A DNA stretch of 64,000 bases, from NCBI GenBank assembly GCA_037903475.1, contig JBAJFG010000567.1, positions 85,001 through 149,000 on the forward strand, read 5' to 3'. This document shows positions 23,586-36,300 of the stretch, one piece after another; positions within the stretch are counted from its first letter, which is position 1, and each line of letters begins with the position of its first letter. Source of the DNA: Ancylostoma caninum (lineage: Eukaryota; Nematoda; Chromadorea; Rhabditida; Ancylostomatidae). A program made the position numbers and the translations under genes. The notes below the pieces were generated by a model. The model saw only the letters and a program-made list of their open reading frames with translations. It did not search any database and was not told the DNA's origin.

Positions 23586-26500
23586 ATGGCGGACGATGAT
23601 TGGCCATCTCAGAGATTTCGTGATCACGTCATCAATCGATTGTGAGTAGGTGGTCATGCTCACAGCCAACATTTCTTTTTTTTTCGTTCCGTTGTTGTTA
23701 TTCTGCTGGACCACGAAGCCACGCAGTAGTTGGGGTGGCTGCGACGGACTTGTTTATTACTCAGCGAGTGGTGACGTCACGTTCACGACTTGATGGAAGT
23801 TGATGAGATGTCTCGCGGCGGTTGAAAATGGCGCTTCTGGGGATTCACCCACTATAGTTGTTGAAAAGTACGGGTTTTGGGAGTTTTCCTCCGTAATAAG
23901 GTACTCCTGCATGTTTTGTTCTTTGCCTTGTAGAACGGCTGGTTTCCAATAGTCTTGCGTTTATATTGTGGAGAAGCATTCTTTTTGGGTCCCAGCTATG
24001 TGTTTTACACCATATCGATTCACCTTCTACTAATAAGAGATTATAAACTTCTTACCAGGCATTGTTCATGCAAGCGCAGTTTTGTAGAGTGCTCTAGAGT
24101 TGGTTTGAAGGTATTAATCCTCAAATTTTGAAGTGATTCTAACATTTTTAGAAGTAATTTCGATGTTGACTTATTGAAAGTTTTGTTTAAAAGACGGATA
24201 CCTGTGCAAGCTTCACTTTTTTCTCTGAAGAATGAGTTTTCGCTTCATCAGTTTAAAGTTGAATGTATTTTTGGATCTAGTCTTAGAGCATGATAACACC
24301 ACTACTATTACGGACAAAGCCTTACGCCCTGTGCTCGATTTCCGTGTGAAGGAAGCGTACACGGAATCTAAGCATTCTTCCTTTTTCCTATTCAGTTTGG
24401 GACTTAGCTGTATAGCATTCATTTCAGGATAAGAGTCCCATTCCTTTTCGATCCTCGAAAGAGTACTGCTTAGATACCTGATTTAATACCGTACGATTTC
24501 TACTGAGCTAATGATGCATCGATGTGACCTACTAACCCCCCCCCTCCCCCCCCCCGCCCCCTCCGTCTACTCCCCCTCCCACCTCTCCCAATGCTCCTCA
24601 CCCTTCCCCGAGAATGGGTGGACGAATTTCCTGGGGATGCTTCGCAAAACACATGGAAATTTTCCGTTTTCTCGTATCTTTTGTATTCGATTGCTTAGCA
24701 TTAAAATCGATACTTTTAGTGGTCTTATTTTCCCATCTTGGTTCCCAAGTGGCGGAGACCACAGTTTTTCAACCGCCTCCCCGCTGGATGGGCGTTTCTA
24801 CGTCTACGGATACCTAGCCATCCGTACACTCAGTGTGAAACCTTAGATTAATTTTTGTAGTGTATTACGGACAACAGAACAGCATCTTCAGGGGAGTTAG
24901 TTGCTCCATCCTTCTAAGGTGTATAACTGTACATTAGTGCTTAACCATTTCCTTAAGTAAGGATGCACAAGATCAGTTCGTTCCCCCATACTTGACTATA
25001 GCACACTTTCTCCTAGCGGTGCAGGGTGTCTGATAAAGAAAATACCAGTAGTTTCTGATCAGAATCATAAAACCAGAAACGTGAAAGTGATGAATAGATC
25101 TAACCACCAGAGACATGTTTAAAAACGGTTATGGTCGTCTTGGTGAAGATCGGAGGTGACCCGTGTTTTTCAAAAAGAGAATGTCTTTCAAATATCAGTG
25201 ATATTGTGAAGGGGTTCGAAATGCATTTCTTTCTGTAAGGGTGAGCGTATGCACCAGTTATGGTCCTTCTTCTCTATTATCCGTAATATTAATGCGAAAA
25301 ATAGCCAACATCATTTGTTAGTGGATATATTGCTTTTTTTTTGGATTCGAATGTCGTGACTAGTGGTAAACTAAAGTGCAACTTTTTTTGAAATCATGTC
25401 CATATGGTCAAACCGAAGCGTATTCATCAGCTGCCACTGTTCTGCTCACAGCTAACCAAAACGTATGTACGGTACACTTGCTGTTTTCCAGTTTACTGTT
25501 TGAATTACGAAAATATTTATGTTCTCCATAGTTTCTAATATAAATATGCTAGCTTAATTTGTATATATACAAGTGAGGAACCGGTTAGAGCGAAACTACG
25601 GTCTAGATCATTGCCGGGTTTGCACTATAACATTGGAGAAGTGACTTATTGGTGGTTTTTATAGGGAGCCAGAGTTGGCAAGGAATCGGCAGAACGCGCC
25701 GAACTTACCAGTTCCTGGAGATGCTCGTCAAGTAGAAGAGTATGTGTTCCAAAAGTGCCTTAGCAAGGACGAGTACATGCGTACCATCGCAAAGGTGATT
25801 GACATGCTTCTCACTTCCATATTTTTTTCACCATATCTCATTTTCGTTTATTTTCACTGACGATTCATAACTATGTGATGATTGAACTTTTACGTTAATG
25901 TATTTCGTGAGGTAAATTTCATTCTTTTAATTTTCTTATATTCCAACTCCAACTTCGTCATTGTAACGCAAAAATAATCGATGCCACTGAATTTTAACAA
26001 ACGGATTTATAATTTATTATCATTTTTTGCTAAGATTTTAGCGTAAGTTTGTCAATAACGATGAATTTGTAGACTTTTATAGTTCATGGAAATGTATTGG
26101 TTAAAATTCTATGCAGTTTTTCTTGCGACTATCCTGTTGTCGACGCTCGGCTTGGGGGACCTACTTTATTGCCTTCTCTTTAAAGTAGTTATGATTGGCA
26201 ATAAAGCTCAATCTGACATGTTTCTTCGTGATCGAGAGTACAGTGCTTCCAATGAGTCCCCTAATTCCTTCTTTGCAATTTTCTAGCCTCTTATCAATTT
26301 CTTTTTATATTCAAGGTTATCAATGCGATCAACTGTAACTCGAAGTCTGCAGCGGTGCCATCGGTACTTCAGCCGTCATTCCACAGCCCTCCATGTTCGG
26401 CTCCGAATGTAAATAACACCAATACCACGAATTCCACAACTTCATATCGAACGTCGGTGCCACCAGATCCTCAGCCTACGCAGGTTAGCGTATTTTAAAT

Positions 26501-29500
26501 ATGATTTTTGTAACGAAATTCACCCAGGAAAGTCCAGCGAATCATTTTTGATGTGCGCGCTCCAATACACTGGAGTTTATTTAGACAAGGAATCAAAGTC
26601 AGCCGACACCTTCGTCGACCACGCAACAGGTTCCTATTCAGCAACAACCGCCTGCACCGAATCAGCCAGGGTTCCCCTCACCTGACCAGTCGCGGGGGCC
26701 TCCGCCGACCTATGGGGCACCTCCGCTTGGCCAACCACCACCACAAATGCAGCCTACTGGAGCTCAGCCAGTCCCGCAGCAGCAGGTGAATTTTCAAGGT
26801 TTTTAAATTTGTTTTTAATTGCTTTGTTCTTATTTCATGAAGTGAGTTCTCTAGAATTCATGCAAATGCTGCGGAAGCGAATGTTGGGGTATTTAGCTCT
26901 TATTAACATATTTTTCGGCGTGTGGAGATGCCAAAATTCGAACCCGTAAGATCCGCAGGGGTTTCCCTTCAGAAACTAAATTAGATGTTGTAAAGAGCAA
27001 ATTCAGTTCACTTTTTTCAAATATGAAGCTGCTTATCGGGAGCATATCACATAAGCAACAAAATTGATGCTGTAATGTCCTTAGATGATGCCACAAGGTG
27101 GATGCCCGCCGTACCAAATGATGTCTCCTCAGCAGTCACAGCAACAACAGCAACTACTACCTCCCTATGATGCTCGAATGCAAAAGCAACCGAAGCAGGT
27201 AGTGATTGAGACTCATAGTTAACTTGTTACCTTGTTCATGTTACTAACTATGACTCCTTAGTTTCACTTTGAATCTACAATTTTATTGTTTCCTTGTTGA
27301 AGGAGCCACTATCTCGGAGTTGGGATGCGCAAGGAATGCACTATCCTCCTCCTCAGCAGCAGTGGGGTCAACATCCGGGTTATGGCCAGCCCCCTCAGCA
27401 GCAACAGGTAATTTTACTGCCTATAATCAGGAGTGATATGTCAGACACATTTAGATTGATTGTTGCGGCAACAAAGAAAATCCGCGATGTCGTTGTGTCC
27501 GCTTAATCTACAATTTCTCCTGTTGTTGGAAAATTGGACCACATTGTTGCTAATTCAGCCTGGTCTCGCCTTTCCTCTCTATAATGTTTGACTTATGAAA
27601 TAATTTGCTGATATAAATTCAACCAGGATTCGAACGTATAATATTAAAAACTGGTGCCCCCCCCCCCCCCTCCCTCGCTGCCTTCATCACGGCTTGTTTT
27701 GAGAACTGTTTCCGTTCTAGATGCCCCCTCATCATAGTCAACAGTCACAGCAAGGACAACAGCCACCTGTGAGTGGACAGTCCACAGTGCTTGAGGCGTT
27801 GATCAACCAGCCACAGTATCCTTCAACTCCACATCAGGTTAATAATCTTCATTATTGTCTCGTATGACGATTTGTTCTCTTTGACTTTGCGTTAAAGAGT
27901 GCGATGCAGTTGTATGGGTGTAGCTATTGAAGATTCATTATCTTCTCATGTGGTTTTCCTTGTAAAGTAAGCTATAGGATCTAGTTGAAGGGCTGACGGG
28001 TCCGGTTTTCAATCCTAAAGTCAACATTTCCTCACGAGAAAATGGTCAAATGCTCCATTATCCCACTGTGTTGCTCGTGATCAATGGATTTTTCGCTCGT
28101 TTTTCTGGAAAACCACCATTCAAGTGAATTCAGAATTCGTATTCCGGGTATTTTGGATCTATCGCTTTTAACGGGAAACAGTGAAAATTTCTCGAATGTG
28201 AAATCATCACTCTTTTGCTCTCCATTCTCAGAGAACGCGTTTTTAATTTTAAACTTTTCGTTTTCTTGCATTCTTTTTGATTACCGGGTCACAACCTGCT
28301 GCAGTTAGCTGTAATATGGAAATATAAGATTTTTAAGGTACCGGCGGCATTTCGAGGCAGTTGCAATCGTTCATATCTAAATGTTCGCAGTGGCGATCAC
28401 TGTTAAAATGTATTGACCACAGAATAGTTCCCAACAAAAATATTTCGTATAGTGAAGAACTACCGTAGTTTGTCTGTCATACAAAAAACTTGGAAGGTTG
28501 GCGTTGTTCTGTTGAATATCGATACATTTGGTAAAACTAGGCACACAAAAAGCTCGCATCGCATGCTGGCGTTATCAGTTCGTGACGACACGACTCTAAA
28601 ATATCCTGATCTTTCAACTTCAGATGGGCCGCCATCCTCAGATGATGATGTCTGGGCCAAACGCACCAATGGGCGCTGGAGGACATATGGGAGGCCCAAT
28701 GGATTCGCAACATGACCAACAACAGATTTATAATCAAAAGTTACGAATGCTGAGACCATACTGTGAGAATCTCAAGTGAGTTTGTGAGTCTCTAAAAGCG
28801 ACAGATTCACGTTCATCACAAATTCCTCATTTATTCAGATTGCGGGCCCAACAGTGTCGCATGGAAGGGAACATGGAGGCTGCGCAGAAACTTGAGACCA
28901 TGTTGGGAGTATTGGAAGGACGTCGAGTTGTTAGTCTGGAATACCTCTTGAACCTTGAGAACTGGATCCACAAGAAGGCAGATTTCTTGGTATGTGTTTT
29001 CGAAAACTACCTCCAATATCGTCCGTCTTTACGACACTTTAATCTTTTCGTTTTTTGTTGTTTTGAAGTTACCTTATAGCCTCAACGTCCGTTTTCGCAT
29101 CGTGGACGCGTGCTGAATAAAAGCACGTGTGGCCATTGAACTTACGCAGATATCACACTTGTCGACTGGCTGCTAAGATTTTGTATTTTCCTCTTCCTTC
29201 TCTTCTTTCTGTCTCTCCCTCTCTCCATCTTCATGTGTCACTCTGTATTTTTTCTCTCAGTAAGGTTGCTATTATGCTATGCCAAGGGAAAGTAATCGTT
29301 TATGAAAATCACACTAATTTCCGGAATCACATTTGTTCAAATGGCAATTCCTTTTCTTATCATAGCGTTACTTGTTGGGTTACAGTACGGTTACCAACGC
29401 ATTGTTATGCACAATTTGTGATTTCGCATTCACAGGCGGCGACTACACACAATCCTCATGCGGCAGCTATGCAAAATGGTCATATGGGAATGGCTGGACA

Positions 29501-31241
29501 AGGAATGGTAGACGGTATCAATGCTGTTCTAAACGCGTCATCGGACCACCACCCGAATTCAATGTACGGGGCCCAAGCTGGGTATGCCCCACCTCCAATG
29601 CACCAAGGCAGCTATCCTCCTATGCATCCGCAGCAAATGTGGCCTCCACCACAACACCTGCAACAACAGAGTTCGTGGCAGTTTTTAACTCTGGGGATCT
29701 CTTGGAATTGAACTCGCAATTGCAGGCATGATGATGGGTCCACCAATGAGCCAGTCGCAGGGTGGTGGCCCAATGCAGTCGTACAGGGAGTCTCCAGTAG
29801 AACATCATCGACCATATCCTACGATGCGACCACAGATGCGACCTCCTCCGGTTGTCCAGTCAATGCAACCGCAATCCGTTGATCCATTACGGATGGGAAG
29901 CGGTGCTTCTATGGAACCAATCCTGAACGCCCCTCCAACTCCAGCTGTCATACCTCCTCGTTAGTGATATTTTCGTTACACTCTGTTGTTTTGCGTCGTT
30001 ACTGGAGTTGTTTTTACGCAAATTTGTGTTCTGTGTCAATCTTTGAAAAGAGCACTCAGATTACTTCGTCATTCAGGCCCAACCACATCTGCCGCTACTC
30101 CTGTGATGACCGGATCTGGCAATGGTGGCAGTGGCAGCGCTGGAAGTGCGGGTTCTGCTGAGCAACCGGGTGTTGATGACTTATACAACATGGATGATTT
30201 CCTGCCCACTCCCATGGAAGCTGTTGGAAATGTGCAGGGAAATGGGGTTAGTTGCTACGCAGGTGACTTTTAGTTTAACATTCTGACTATTCCATTGTTG
30301 TCTTCAGAACAAGCCGTCGTTGCCTGATGCTGCTCGACGAGAATTTTCACAGCTCTCGGATAGGTTCGAGTTCGACAACAATCCTGAGTCTCATCATGAT
30401 CCTCATTGTGCCCTCGTCAAGTGCAAAATCAGTGCGTTTGTCTAGCCTTTTTTGGATGTCTGTGATTCTGAAAACTTTCTCTGCGTACTCGAAATAATGA
30501 TTGACACTGATTGTACTAGGAATTTCTTCGCTGTCGTGCTAGCTATCCTAAAATCTCGCCAGATTGTTTAGCAAAGTGCATTTAATCAAGCCTAATGTTG
30601 TCGCTTTGGAAAGGATGTTTGAACGAAGTTTTTTTTTTTGACCCGCGAGGCACCTCTTTGAACAAGTTTCTCATTCCACTTCTATATTTGATATTATTTC
30701 GATCCCGTATAGGGGAAGAAATCTAGGGTTCCGACCTACTTATCACAAATCAATGAATGTCAATAATTGAGTGGTGGATTAATTAACTGATCAAGTCCAT
30801 TATTTTCCAGAAGGTCAACAGGTACCTGCTCTTCGTCTGGTCATTCCATTATCTTATCCTGCTTCCTCTGTCACTGTTGATCGTGCAGCTATCGATCTAG
30901 GTAGGAGCGTAACATTATGACAGTGGGCTTTAGTTTTTTTTTTGCACCTATCTTTTAAAAATACCCTGATTTTTAAGATGCTTTCTTCTACGATGATCTG
31001 CAAAATGTAGTTCATGAGCGACTTGCTCGTCCTGGATTGCATTCGATAACTGAATTCCTCAATACTTGGGTACGCTGCTTTTCAAGGATTAGTCTTTAAT
31101 GATACTATTTTTTAATATTTAAATTATGTTCTCGTTTAGGAGACCACAGTAAGACAATATACGTCGAATCAGAACAATGCCAACACAACGATCTCACCAT
31201 TCGACGAACTCTTCCAGAACTATGATAACATCATCACGTGA
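23586..31241 (+). CDS. mdt-15: Mediator complex subunit 15 (MDT-15), complete, 16 exons
   Basis: Exons: 23586-23641, 25665-25794, 26316-26483, 26585-26785, 27085-27198, 27303-27407, 27721-27837, 28624-28775, 28839-28989, 29436-29670, 29726-29959, 30077-30246, 30308-30431, 30811-30900, 30978-31069, 31140-31241. All junctions are GT/AG, the phases match, and they total 2241 nt or 746 residues (C. elegans MDT-15 is about 780). The N-terminus ([19 protein letters not shown], then [28 protein letters not shown]) is the KIX-like activator-binding domain, about residues 3-80, which in C. elegans binds SBP-1/SREBP and NHR-49 in lipid and stress gene control. A Q/P/M-rich middle of about 500 residues follows, with the conserved block [19 protein letters not shown] near residues 378-396. 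The conserved C-terminus includes [20 protein letters not shown] and ends NYDNIIT. Intron 1 (2 kb) carries a MITE; intron 10 is only 55 nt. Confidence 0.95.
24530..24830. mobile_element. diverged hAT MITE copy in mdt-15 intron 1
   Basis: CCCCGAGAATGGGTGGACGA and GGCGGAGACCACAGTTTTTC match internal blocks of the 19591-19859 element (CCCGAGAATGGGTCGGCAAA; GGCGGAGACCCCAC). The ends are degenerate and no duplication is visible. The long C-run at 24537-24556 lies at its left side. Confidence 0.6.
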
Positions 31242-32159
31242 GCTCTCAAGTGTTGTGGATGGATCTGTCTGTTCCCGTCAGACTGCCCGCTCTGCCCGGC
31301 TGCAGCGCTACCACTGTACAGTCCTTTTGTTCCTCTTCAAATAGTTATTGTTCTTCTTCCTCTTCTTCGTTTCGCTATTGTATGTGTTCGCCACCGCTCC
31401 GTCCGGTATCAGGCTGTTGATTTGATGATTCGATCGCTCCCGTTTCTACCTTGTACAGATTATCTTTCTCATCATCGAGTACCTTCATCATTATTTTATA
31501 ACACCTTTCGCGGTCATCCACACCTTGTTCGTTGCTAAAATCGCGTTGACTTTTATCTGCCGTTGTATGCTTATTTTATTGTTGCGAACGTGACTTTTGA
31601 TCCCCCTCCACATGTTTGACTGGAATCCCTCGCTTCGCACCCCATTTTGAATTGTTCCTCTTTCCTTTGCGAGTACATTGTTCGTCAGTACGGATAGTAG
31701 GACGAGTTTACGCGGCTGCGCACGACTTCTTCATTGTTTATAATGTCCAAAAGCTTACTGAAAAATGTGGATGTAAAATTTCTATGGTGAAAATTAGACA
31801 AGGTAAGAGAGCGTCAACGATTTCTAGGTTCGATTTCTAAGTTCTTTCCATTCAGTCGTGCGCGTTGCTCTACTACTCGTTTTGCCCTAGGCCCTGTGAT
31901 GTAGAAGTGAATAGTCTCCGGGCATTGTTTTCACCTCTCCACGCCCAGCCTCCTTGAACCAACATCAATTGCACGAGGTTTCTCTTTTCGTATTCGTTTT
32001 CGGTTTCTCTTACGGAATACATTGTTGTTTTGCGTCCATTCGTCTTCGTTCTCACACATACACCTTTGAGATTTAGATATTCTATGTTTAGTAATTATGA
32101 TTCTATTTCGCGAGTGATATCAGAGTGAGTTTACGTTGTCAAAGATGCTGATCCACAAG

Positions 32160-32173
32160 AATAAATGTTTATT
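32160..32173. terminator. overlapping poly(A) signals for convergent genes
   Basis: AATAAATGTTTATT supplies AATAAA on the plus strand (for mdt-15, whose 3' UTR would be about 0.93 kb) and AATAAA on the minus strand for the exons ending at 32226 or 32326. The two hexamers are only two bases apart. Confidence 0.6.
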
Positions 32174-32325
32174 AAGTAGTAAGTGTTGCAGTGCGTAGAA
32201 TGATTATCCGAATATGAGGCGTTTTTCAAGGCAATTTTGGCACTGATGAAGTTTGTCCTCGAGCTGATGAACGTCGTGAGGATCCAGGCGATCTCAGTGG
32301 GTGTCTGCGGCTGTGAAGGGGTACA

Positions 32326-32395
32326 TCATCGACATTGGAAACAGAGCGCGAAGAACGCACCGGCCACGAAACCCAGTCCGGCAATGCATGCAGGT
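32326..32395 (-). CDS. candidate transmembrane terminal exon
   Basis: Minus-strand acceptor TTTGTCATTTGCAG, then (entry phase 2) PACIAGLGFVAGAFFALCFQ, CR and TGA. The hydrophobic stretch IAGLGFVAGAFFALCF is a good single-pass helix followed by a very short tail. The entry phase fits the last exon of the cysteine-rich gene at 50149-54853, giving ..RLRFWVIPACIAG.., exactly where a membrane anchor would follow the CC..CC module. The competing reading of the same DNA runs in another frame to a TGA at 32226-32228 (serine/arginine-rich end, HPLRSPGSSRRSSARGQ) and would join an upstream exon at 32529-32568. Only one can be right. The membrane reading needs an 18-kb intron. Confidence 0.35.
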
Positions 32396-32528
32396 CTGCA
32401 AATGACAAAGGTTGTGTGGTGGACGTGGTGAGAACCGCTTAAGCGAATGTAGGGTTACGTTTATTACAACTGAACATTTAAAAGGCACTCATTTTCGTCA
32501 TGAACGTCTTGATATGGTTATTGCGTAC

Positions 32529-32568
32529 CAGGAGGAAGCATACTGGTGACAGGATATAGTCGGTTGTA
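32529..32568 (-). CDS. candidate small internal exon
   Basis: Forty bases between a TTTCCCAG acceptor and a GTACGC donor. In phase 0 it reads YNRLYPVTSMLPP and joins in phase to the frame of 32226-32395 that starts DLHALPDWVSWP. In phase 2 entry it would read TTDYILSPVCFLL. It is an alternative partner to the transmembrane reading of the last exon, supported by splice sites alone. Confidence 0.3.
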
Positions 32569-32804
32569 CTGGGAAATTTGGACAGACGTCAGAAGGAAAA
32601 AAAAGCTCGGGAAATCGCATTGGATTTGCGGAAGGTGGATGGAACAGGCACTATGCGCGGATAATCAACTATCGTCGCACTTGAAACAGACTAGAGATGC
32701 GACAGTACACATTCAATTTAATGCTGACCATATTCAAAGAAGCAATTATTGGAGAACAAAAAGGTCGGTAAAAATTGCCCTCACTATCAAGTCTTAAATA
32801 TATA

Positions 32805-32945
32805 CTGGTATTCGAACGAACATTTCCGAACGAATACTCGAATAATTCGGAATTTTCGTTATTCGAATATTCGAATAATTTGAAAAGTCGAAATTTTCGA
32901 TTATTCGATTATTCGAACATTCGAGCATCCATGATTCGAATAATA
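32805..32945. repeat. ATTCGAAT palindromic array
   Basis: Third large array (TTCGTTATTCGAATATTCGA and variants), in the gap between the convergent minus-strand exons and the plus-strand gene. Confidence 0.8.
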
Positions 32946-33313
32946 AATTTAATGATAAAATTGCCAAGATCCACGGATTACATATTATGATTTACCCTCA
33001 ACAATTGAGCAACCTTGACTGAATGTAACCGAAAAGCATGTGTCATTATTCATTTATTATTTTCCTTTGATTGCTTAATGAAAAATTGATCAGTACTGAC
33101 AAGACCCGTTGAAAAGACGAACCTGAGTTGTTTCAAATTACATGAAAGAGGCTGCTCATATTATCACCTGCAAACCTTTAATCCCATGGTACCTCCTCTT
33201 TCGGCTTACTGTTCGGTTGAATTCAAAAGATTAGGGGTGTATGCCAGGAAGAACGATAGCTGGCGATAGTTGGCTGATATGAACCCGTGTGTCAATATCC
33301 CATTCAATTTTAG

Positions 33314-36300
33314 CCCTTCCCCGGATAGCTTGGGAGATGCACAGGCACAAACAGTTGCGTGTATGTTAATTATCTTCCCCTTCTAAAGATGGTTATGACC
33401 CACTTTTTCATCGAAACGTGGCACATTATCACTGAGGGTTATTGCATTGTTATCCTAAAACCCAAAAATCCATGTTCAGTCTAGTCCTGAAACAAGGTAG
33501 GTAGCATGCGTATCGAGATGGGCGTGGCAACCTTTGCATGGGGTGCGCCGGTGCGCCTGGCAGCTGTCACGACCTATCGTTCTTCATGACCGCCACCCAA
33601 AAGATTATAGTAGAATTCGAAAAGCTCATGTCAGTTTACGCAGAGGTACGCGAATTTGAATGAAATAGGCGGTCAGCAACATCCGTATAAGGCGAAACTA
33701 AACGATATTAGTTTTGTCTTTTACGGAGGTTGGGCTTCGTTAAGACACGATGGGAACACATGATGGGGGTGCGATGTGCGTATTTCGACTCGGTTACAGA
33801 TAATTCCTTCCACAGGGAGTTCGATGAATCACTACTATAATAACACGAGAAATAGAGTGAAACATTGTAATTGCTTATTACGTTCGCATCTACTACAGGT
33901 ATATTTATGTGTACAGCAAGCGGACGCAGAAAGTGGGCGAGGAGTGGAGGGGGTTGGGGGGAAGATGGGAGGAAATTGAGGTCTCCGCCACTTTGGGGGT
34001 CCGGGTGGAGAAAAAAAATTGAGAAAGTCAGTTATATCACTGAATACTCAATATAAATGATTCGAAAAATAAACAATCAAAGATAAATTACTACAGAATT
34101 ATAATCTATTTTGCAAAGTGATTCCAAAAAAAAAAAAAAAAACGGCGACCCAATCTCGGAGGAGGGGGAAGGGCGTCTTCTTGCGTCCGCTACAGGCGCA
34201 TTGATATCCCATTAACACCAATCTCGAGCAGTCAAGAAAACCAAGAAACGGTTGATAGCCTAGATATTGGGTTGTCGGTTGTTTTTTCATGGTGATTTGA
34301 ACATAGCTTAATTTGCCTCATGGACCTTTTGTAGGATGTGCTCTTTACTGGCAACAAAACTGCGCCCTTGATTGTCGCTTCACCCTGTTCTCTACTGCAC
34401 GAAATGGGACCCTCCAAGTCGACAAAACTGGACCTCCCCGCAACCGGCTGCCGTTCGACTTCAATGGTGGATCAAATGTGGTTCAAGTGGCTAGAAATAT
34501 CAATAACATTTGCAGAAGAAGCTTTACTGTTGGAAAGACAGCACAGAAATAGTATACCCGCTTCAGACAGGGCAAATTTGGCTTTGAAGTTGCTTCTCGT
34601 TCTGGCAGCTCAGCCTGTAGAGATTATCCGCTAGAGTTGCTTCAAACGTAAGAAAAAAATCACCACTTGTGCTAACTCTTGACAATATCTACGTCTAGCT
34701 AATGCGTTCCTTGAAAAACTCTAGAATGCCCGATATAGGATGCTCGTTCACATTCGGTATGCTCAATTTCTGTGCGCAAATTTCACCAAAACGACGAGCA
34801 AGATACTCGAATATCGAGGATTTTTACCATTGCCGACTCTACAGGTCTGATGCAGTCATAAACATCCTACTTTGTTTAGTCACCTATTCATTTCATAAAT
34901 TGTGATCCAAGAATTGTGGTGGCAGGCTGCAAAATGAGTCGTCCCAAACAACGCAATTTTCCGTAGAAATGGAGGTGAGAAGCTGGCCTGTCCCTGCCAG
35001 CTTTGATAGAGGAGGTATAGGGCTTCGCATTTAGTGTGATTGACGTTGTTCATAAAAAAAATATTGGTTTCTATGCTTATGAAAAACCGCAGGAAATTAT
35101 TCGCTTTCACAATACATAGATACGAAAATGAGATGGGACTTAAAGGTAAGGAGCTTCGCAACCCATTTAGTATGATTGACATTGTTCATGGAAAATAGTG
35201 GTTCCTACGTTTATGAAAAACAGCAGGAACTTTTTTCCCATCCCAGTACTTTTAGACAGATACGAAAATGAGATGGGACTTCGCTTCAAACGTACACCAC
35301 CGGAAGTGTTAATTTGAAAACTTGTATTTCTATTTCCTCGCATATGAAAAGACTGTTTTACCTATTTTCTGTGAATTAATGCATCGCAAAACTACTGGAG
35401 CAATGGCACTCATTTTCCGAATAAATCGAAATTTTCTTTATTCAAATATCTGAATCATTTGAAAAGTTGGAATATTTGATTATTCAAATATTCGAATTAT
35501 TCGAAAAGTTGAAATATTCGATTACTCGAATATTCGAATAATTCGAAAAGTTGAAATATTCGAATTATTCGAAAAACTGTATTCGATTATTTGAATATTC
35601 GAAAGAAAAAGTTCGAATACATACCAATGTATAGTCCTAAACCCTAACTGGTCCAATTAAGTCAATTCCTCTCCACGCATAAGATGGAATAAAAATCGGT
35701 GAGTGCAATCCGGGAATATTTCCTGACAAGGGAAGCGCAAGAGGCTAACCCCGGGGATCGAAACGAAACACCCATTTTTGGTAACATTGTCTAAGGCTAT
35801 GTTAACGTATGTACATCATTTTTGCCCAATGGTCCTGATGAGCGCGCCAAAGACTTTTCGGCGTCATTCATCTCCCACACGCCCTAGATCTTTGAAAAGG
35901 TCTTCTGGACTGAAACTTTGCATACGGGGGTTATTTGAGGTGCTGAATACGAATATCATATCCATTTTGTACCGTAACGCTGTTTTTGTAGGGTTACGGC
36001 AAGTGCACCACCCCATACTACCGTGCACCTACCATAACCCTACAAAAATAGCCTTACGGTACAAAATGGATATGATATTCGTATTCAGCACCTCAAATAA
36101 CACCCGTATGCAAAATTTCAGTCAAAAATTTTTTTTGAAGAGTTTGGGTCTATGTGGTTGAACAGTGCCAATTTTTCTAGTGCGCTGTCAATAGAGTCCT
36201 GGCTTGGATTCATGGAACTTTGGCTACGCAATCTAGCAGTGGTTGGCGTGATTAGCTGTCCCATGGATCATCGAACGTTTGCAGACGCATTTTTGAATAA

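Noticed and set aside
29372..29815. Alternative frames of 119 and 67 codons on both strands
   Set aside because: They are shadows of mdt-15 exons 10 and 11, whose own frame joins the rest of the gene.
32331..32488. Minus-strand cysteine-rich frame ending FTAADTH as the last exon of the CC..CC gene
   Set aside because: It can be reached in phase through the 32529-32568 exon but gives no membrane helix. I prefer the direct transmembrane reading, though this is not settled.
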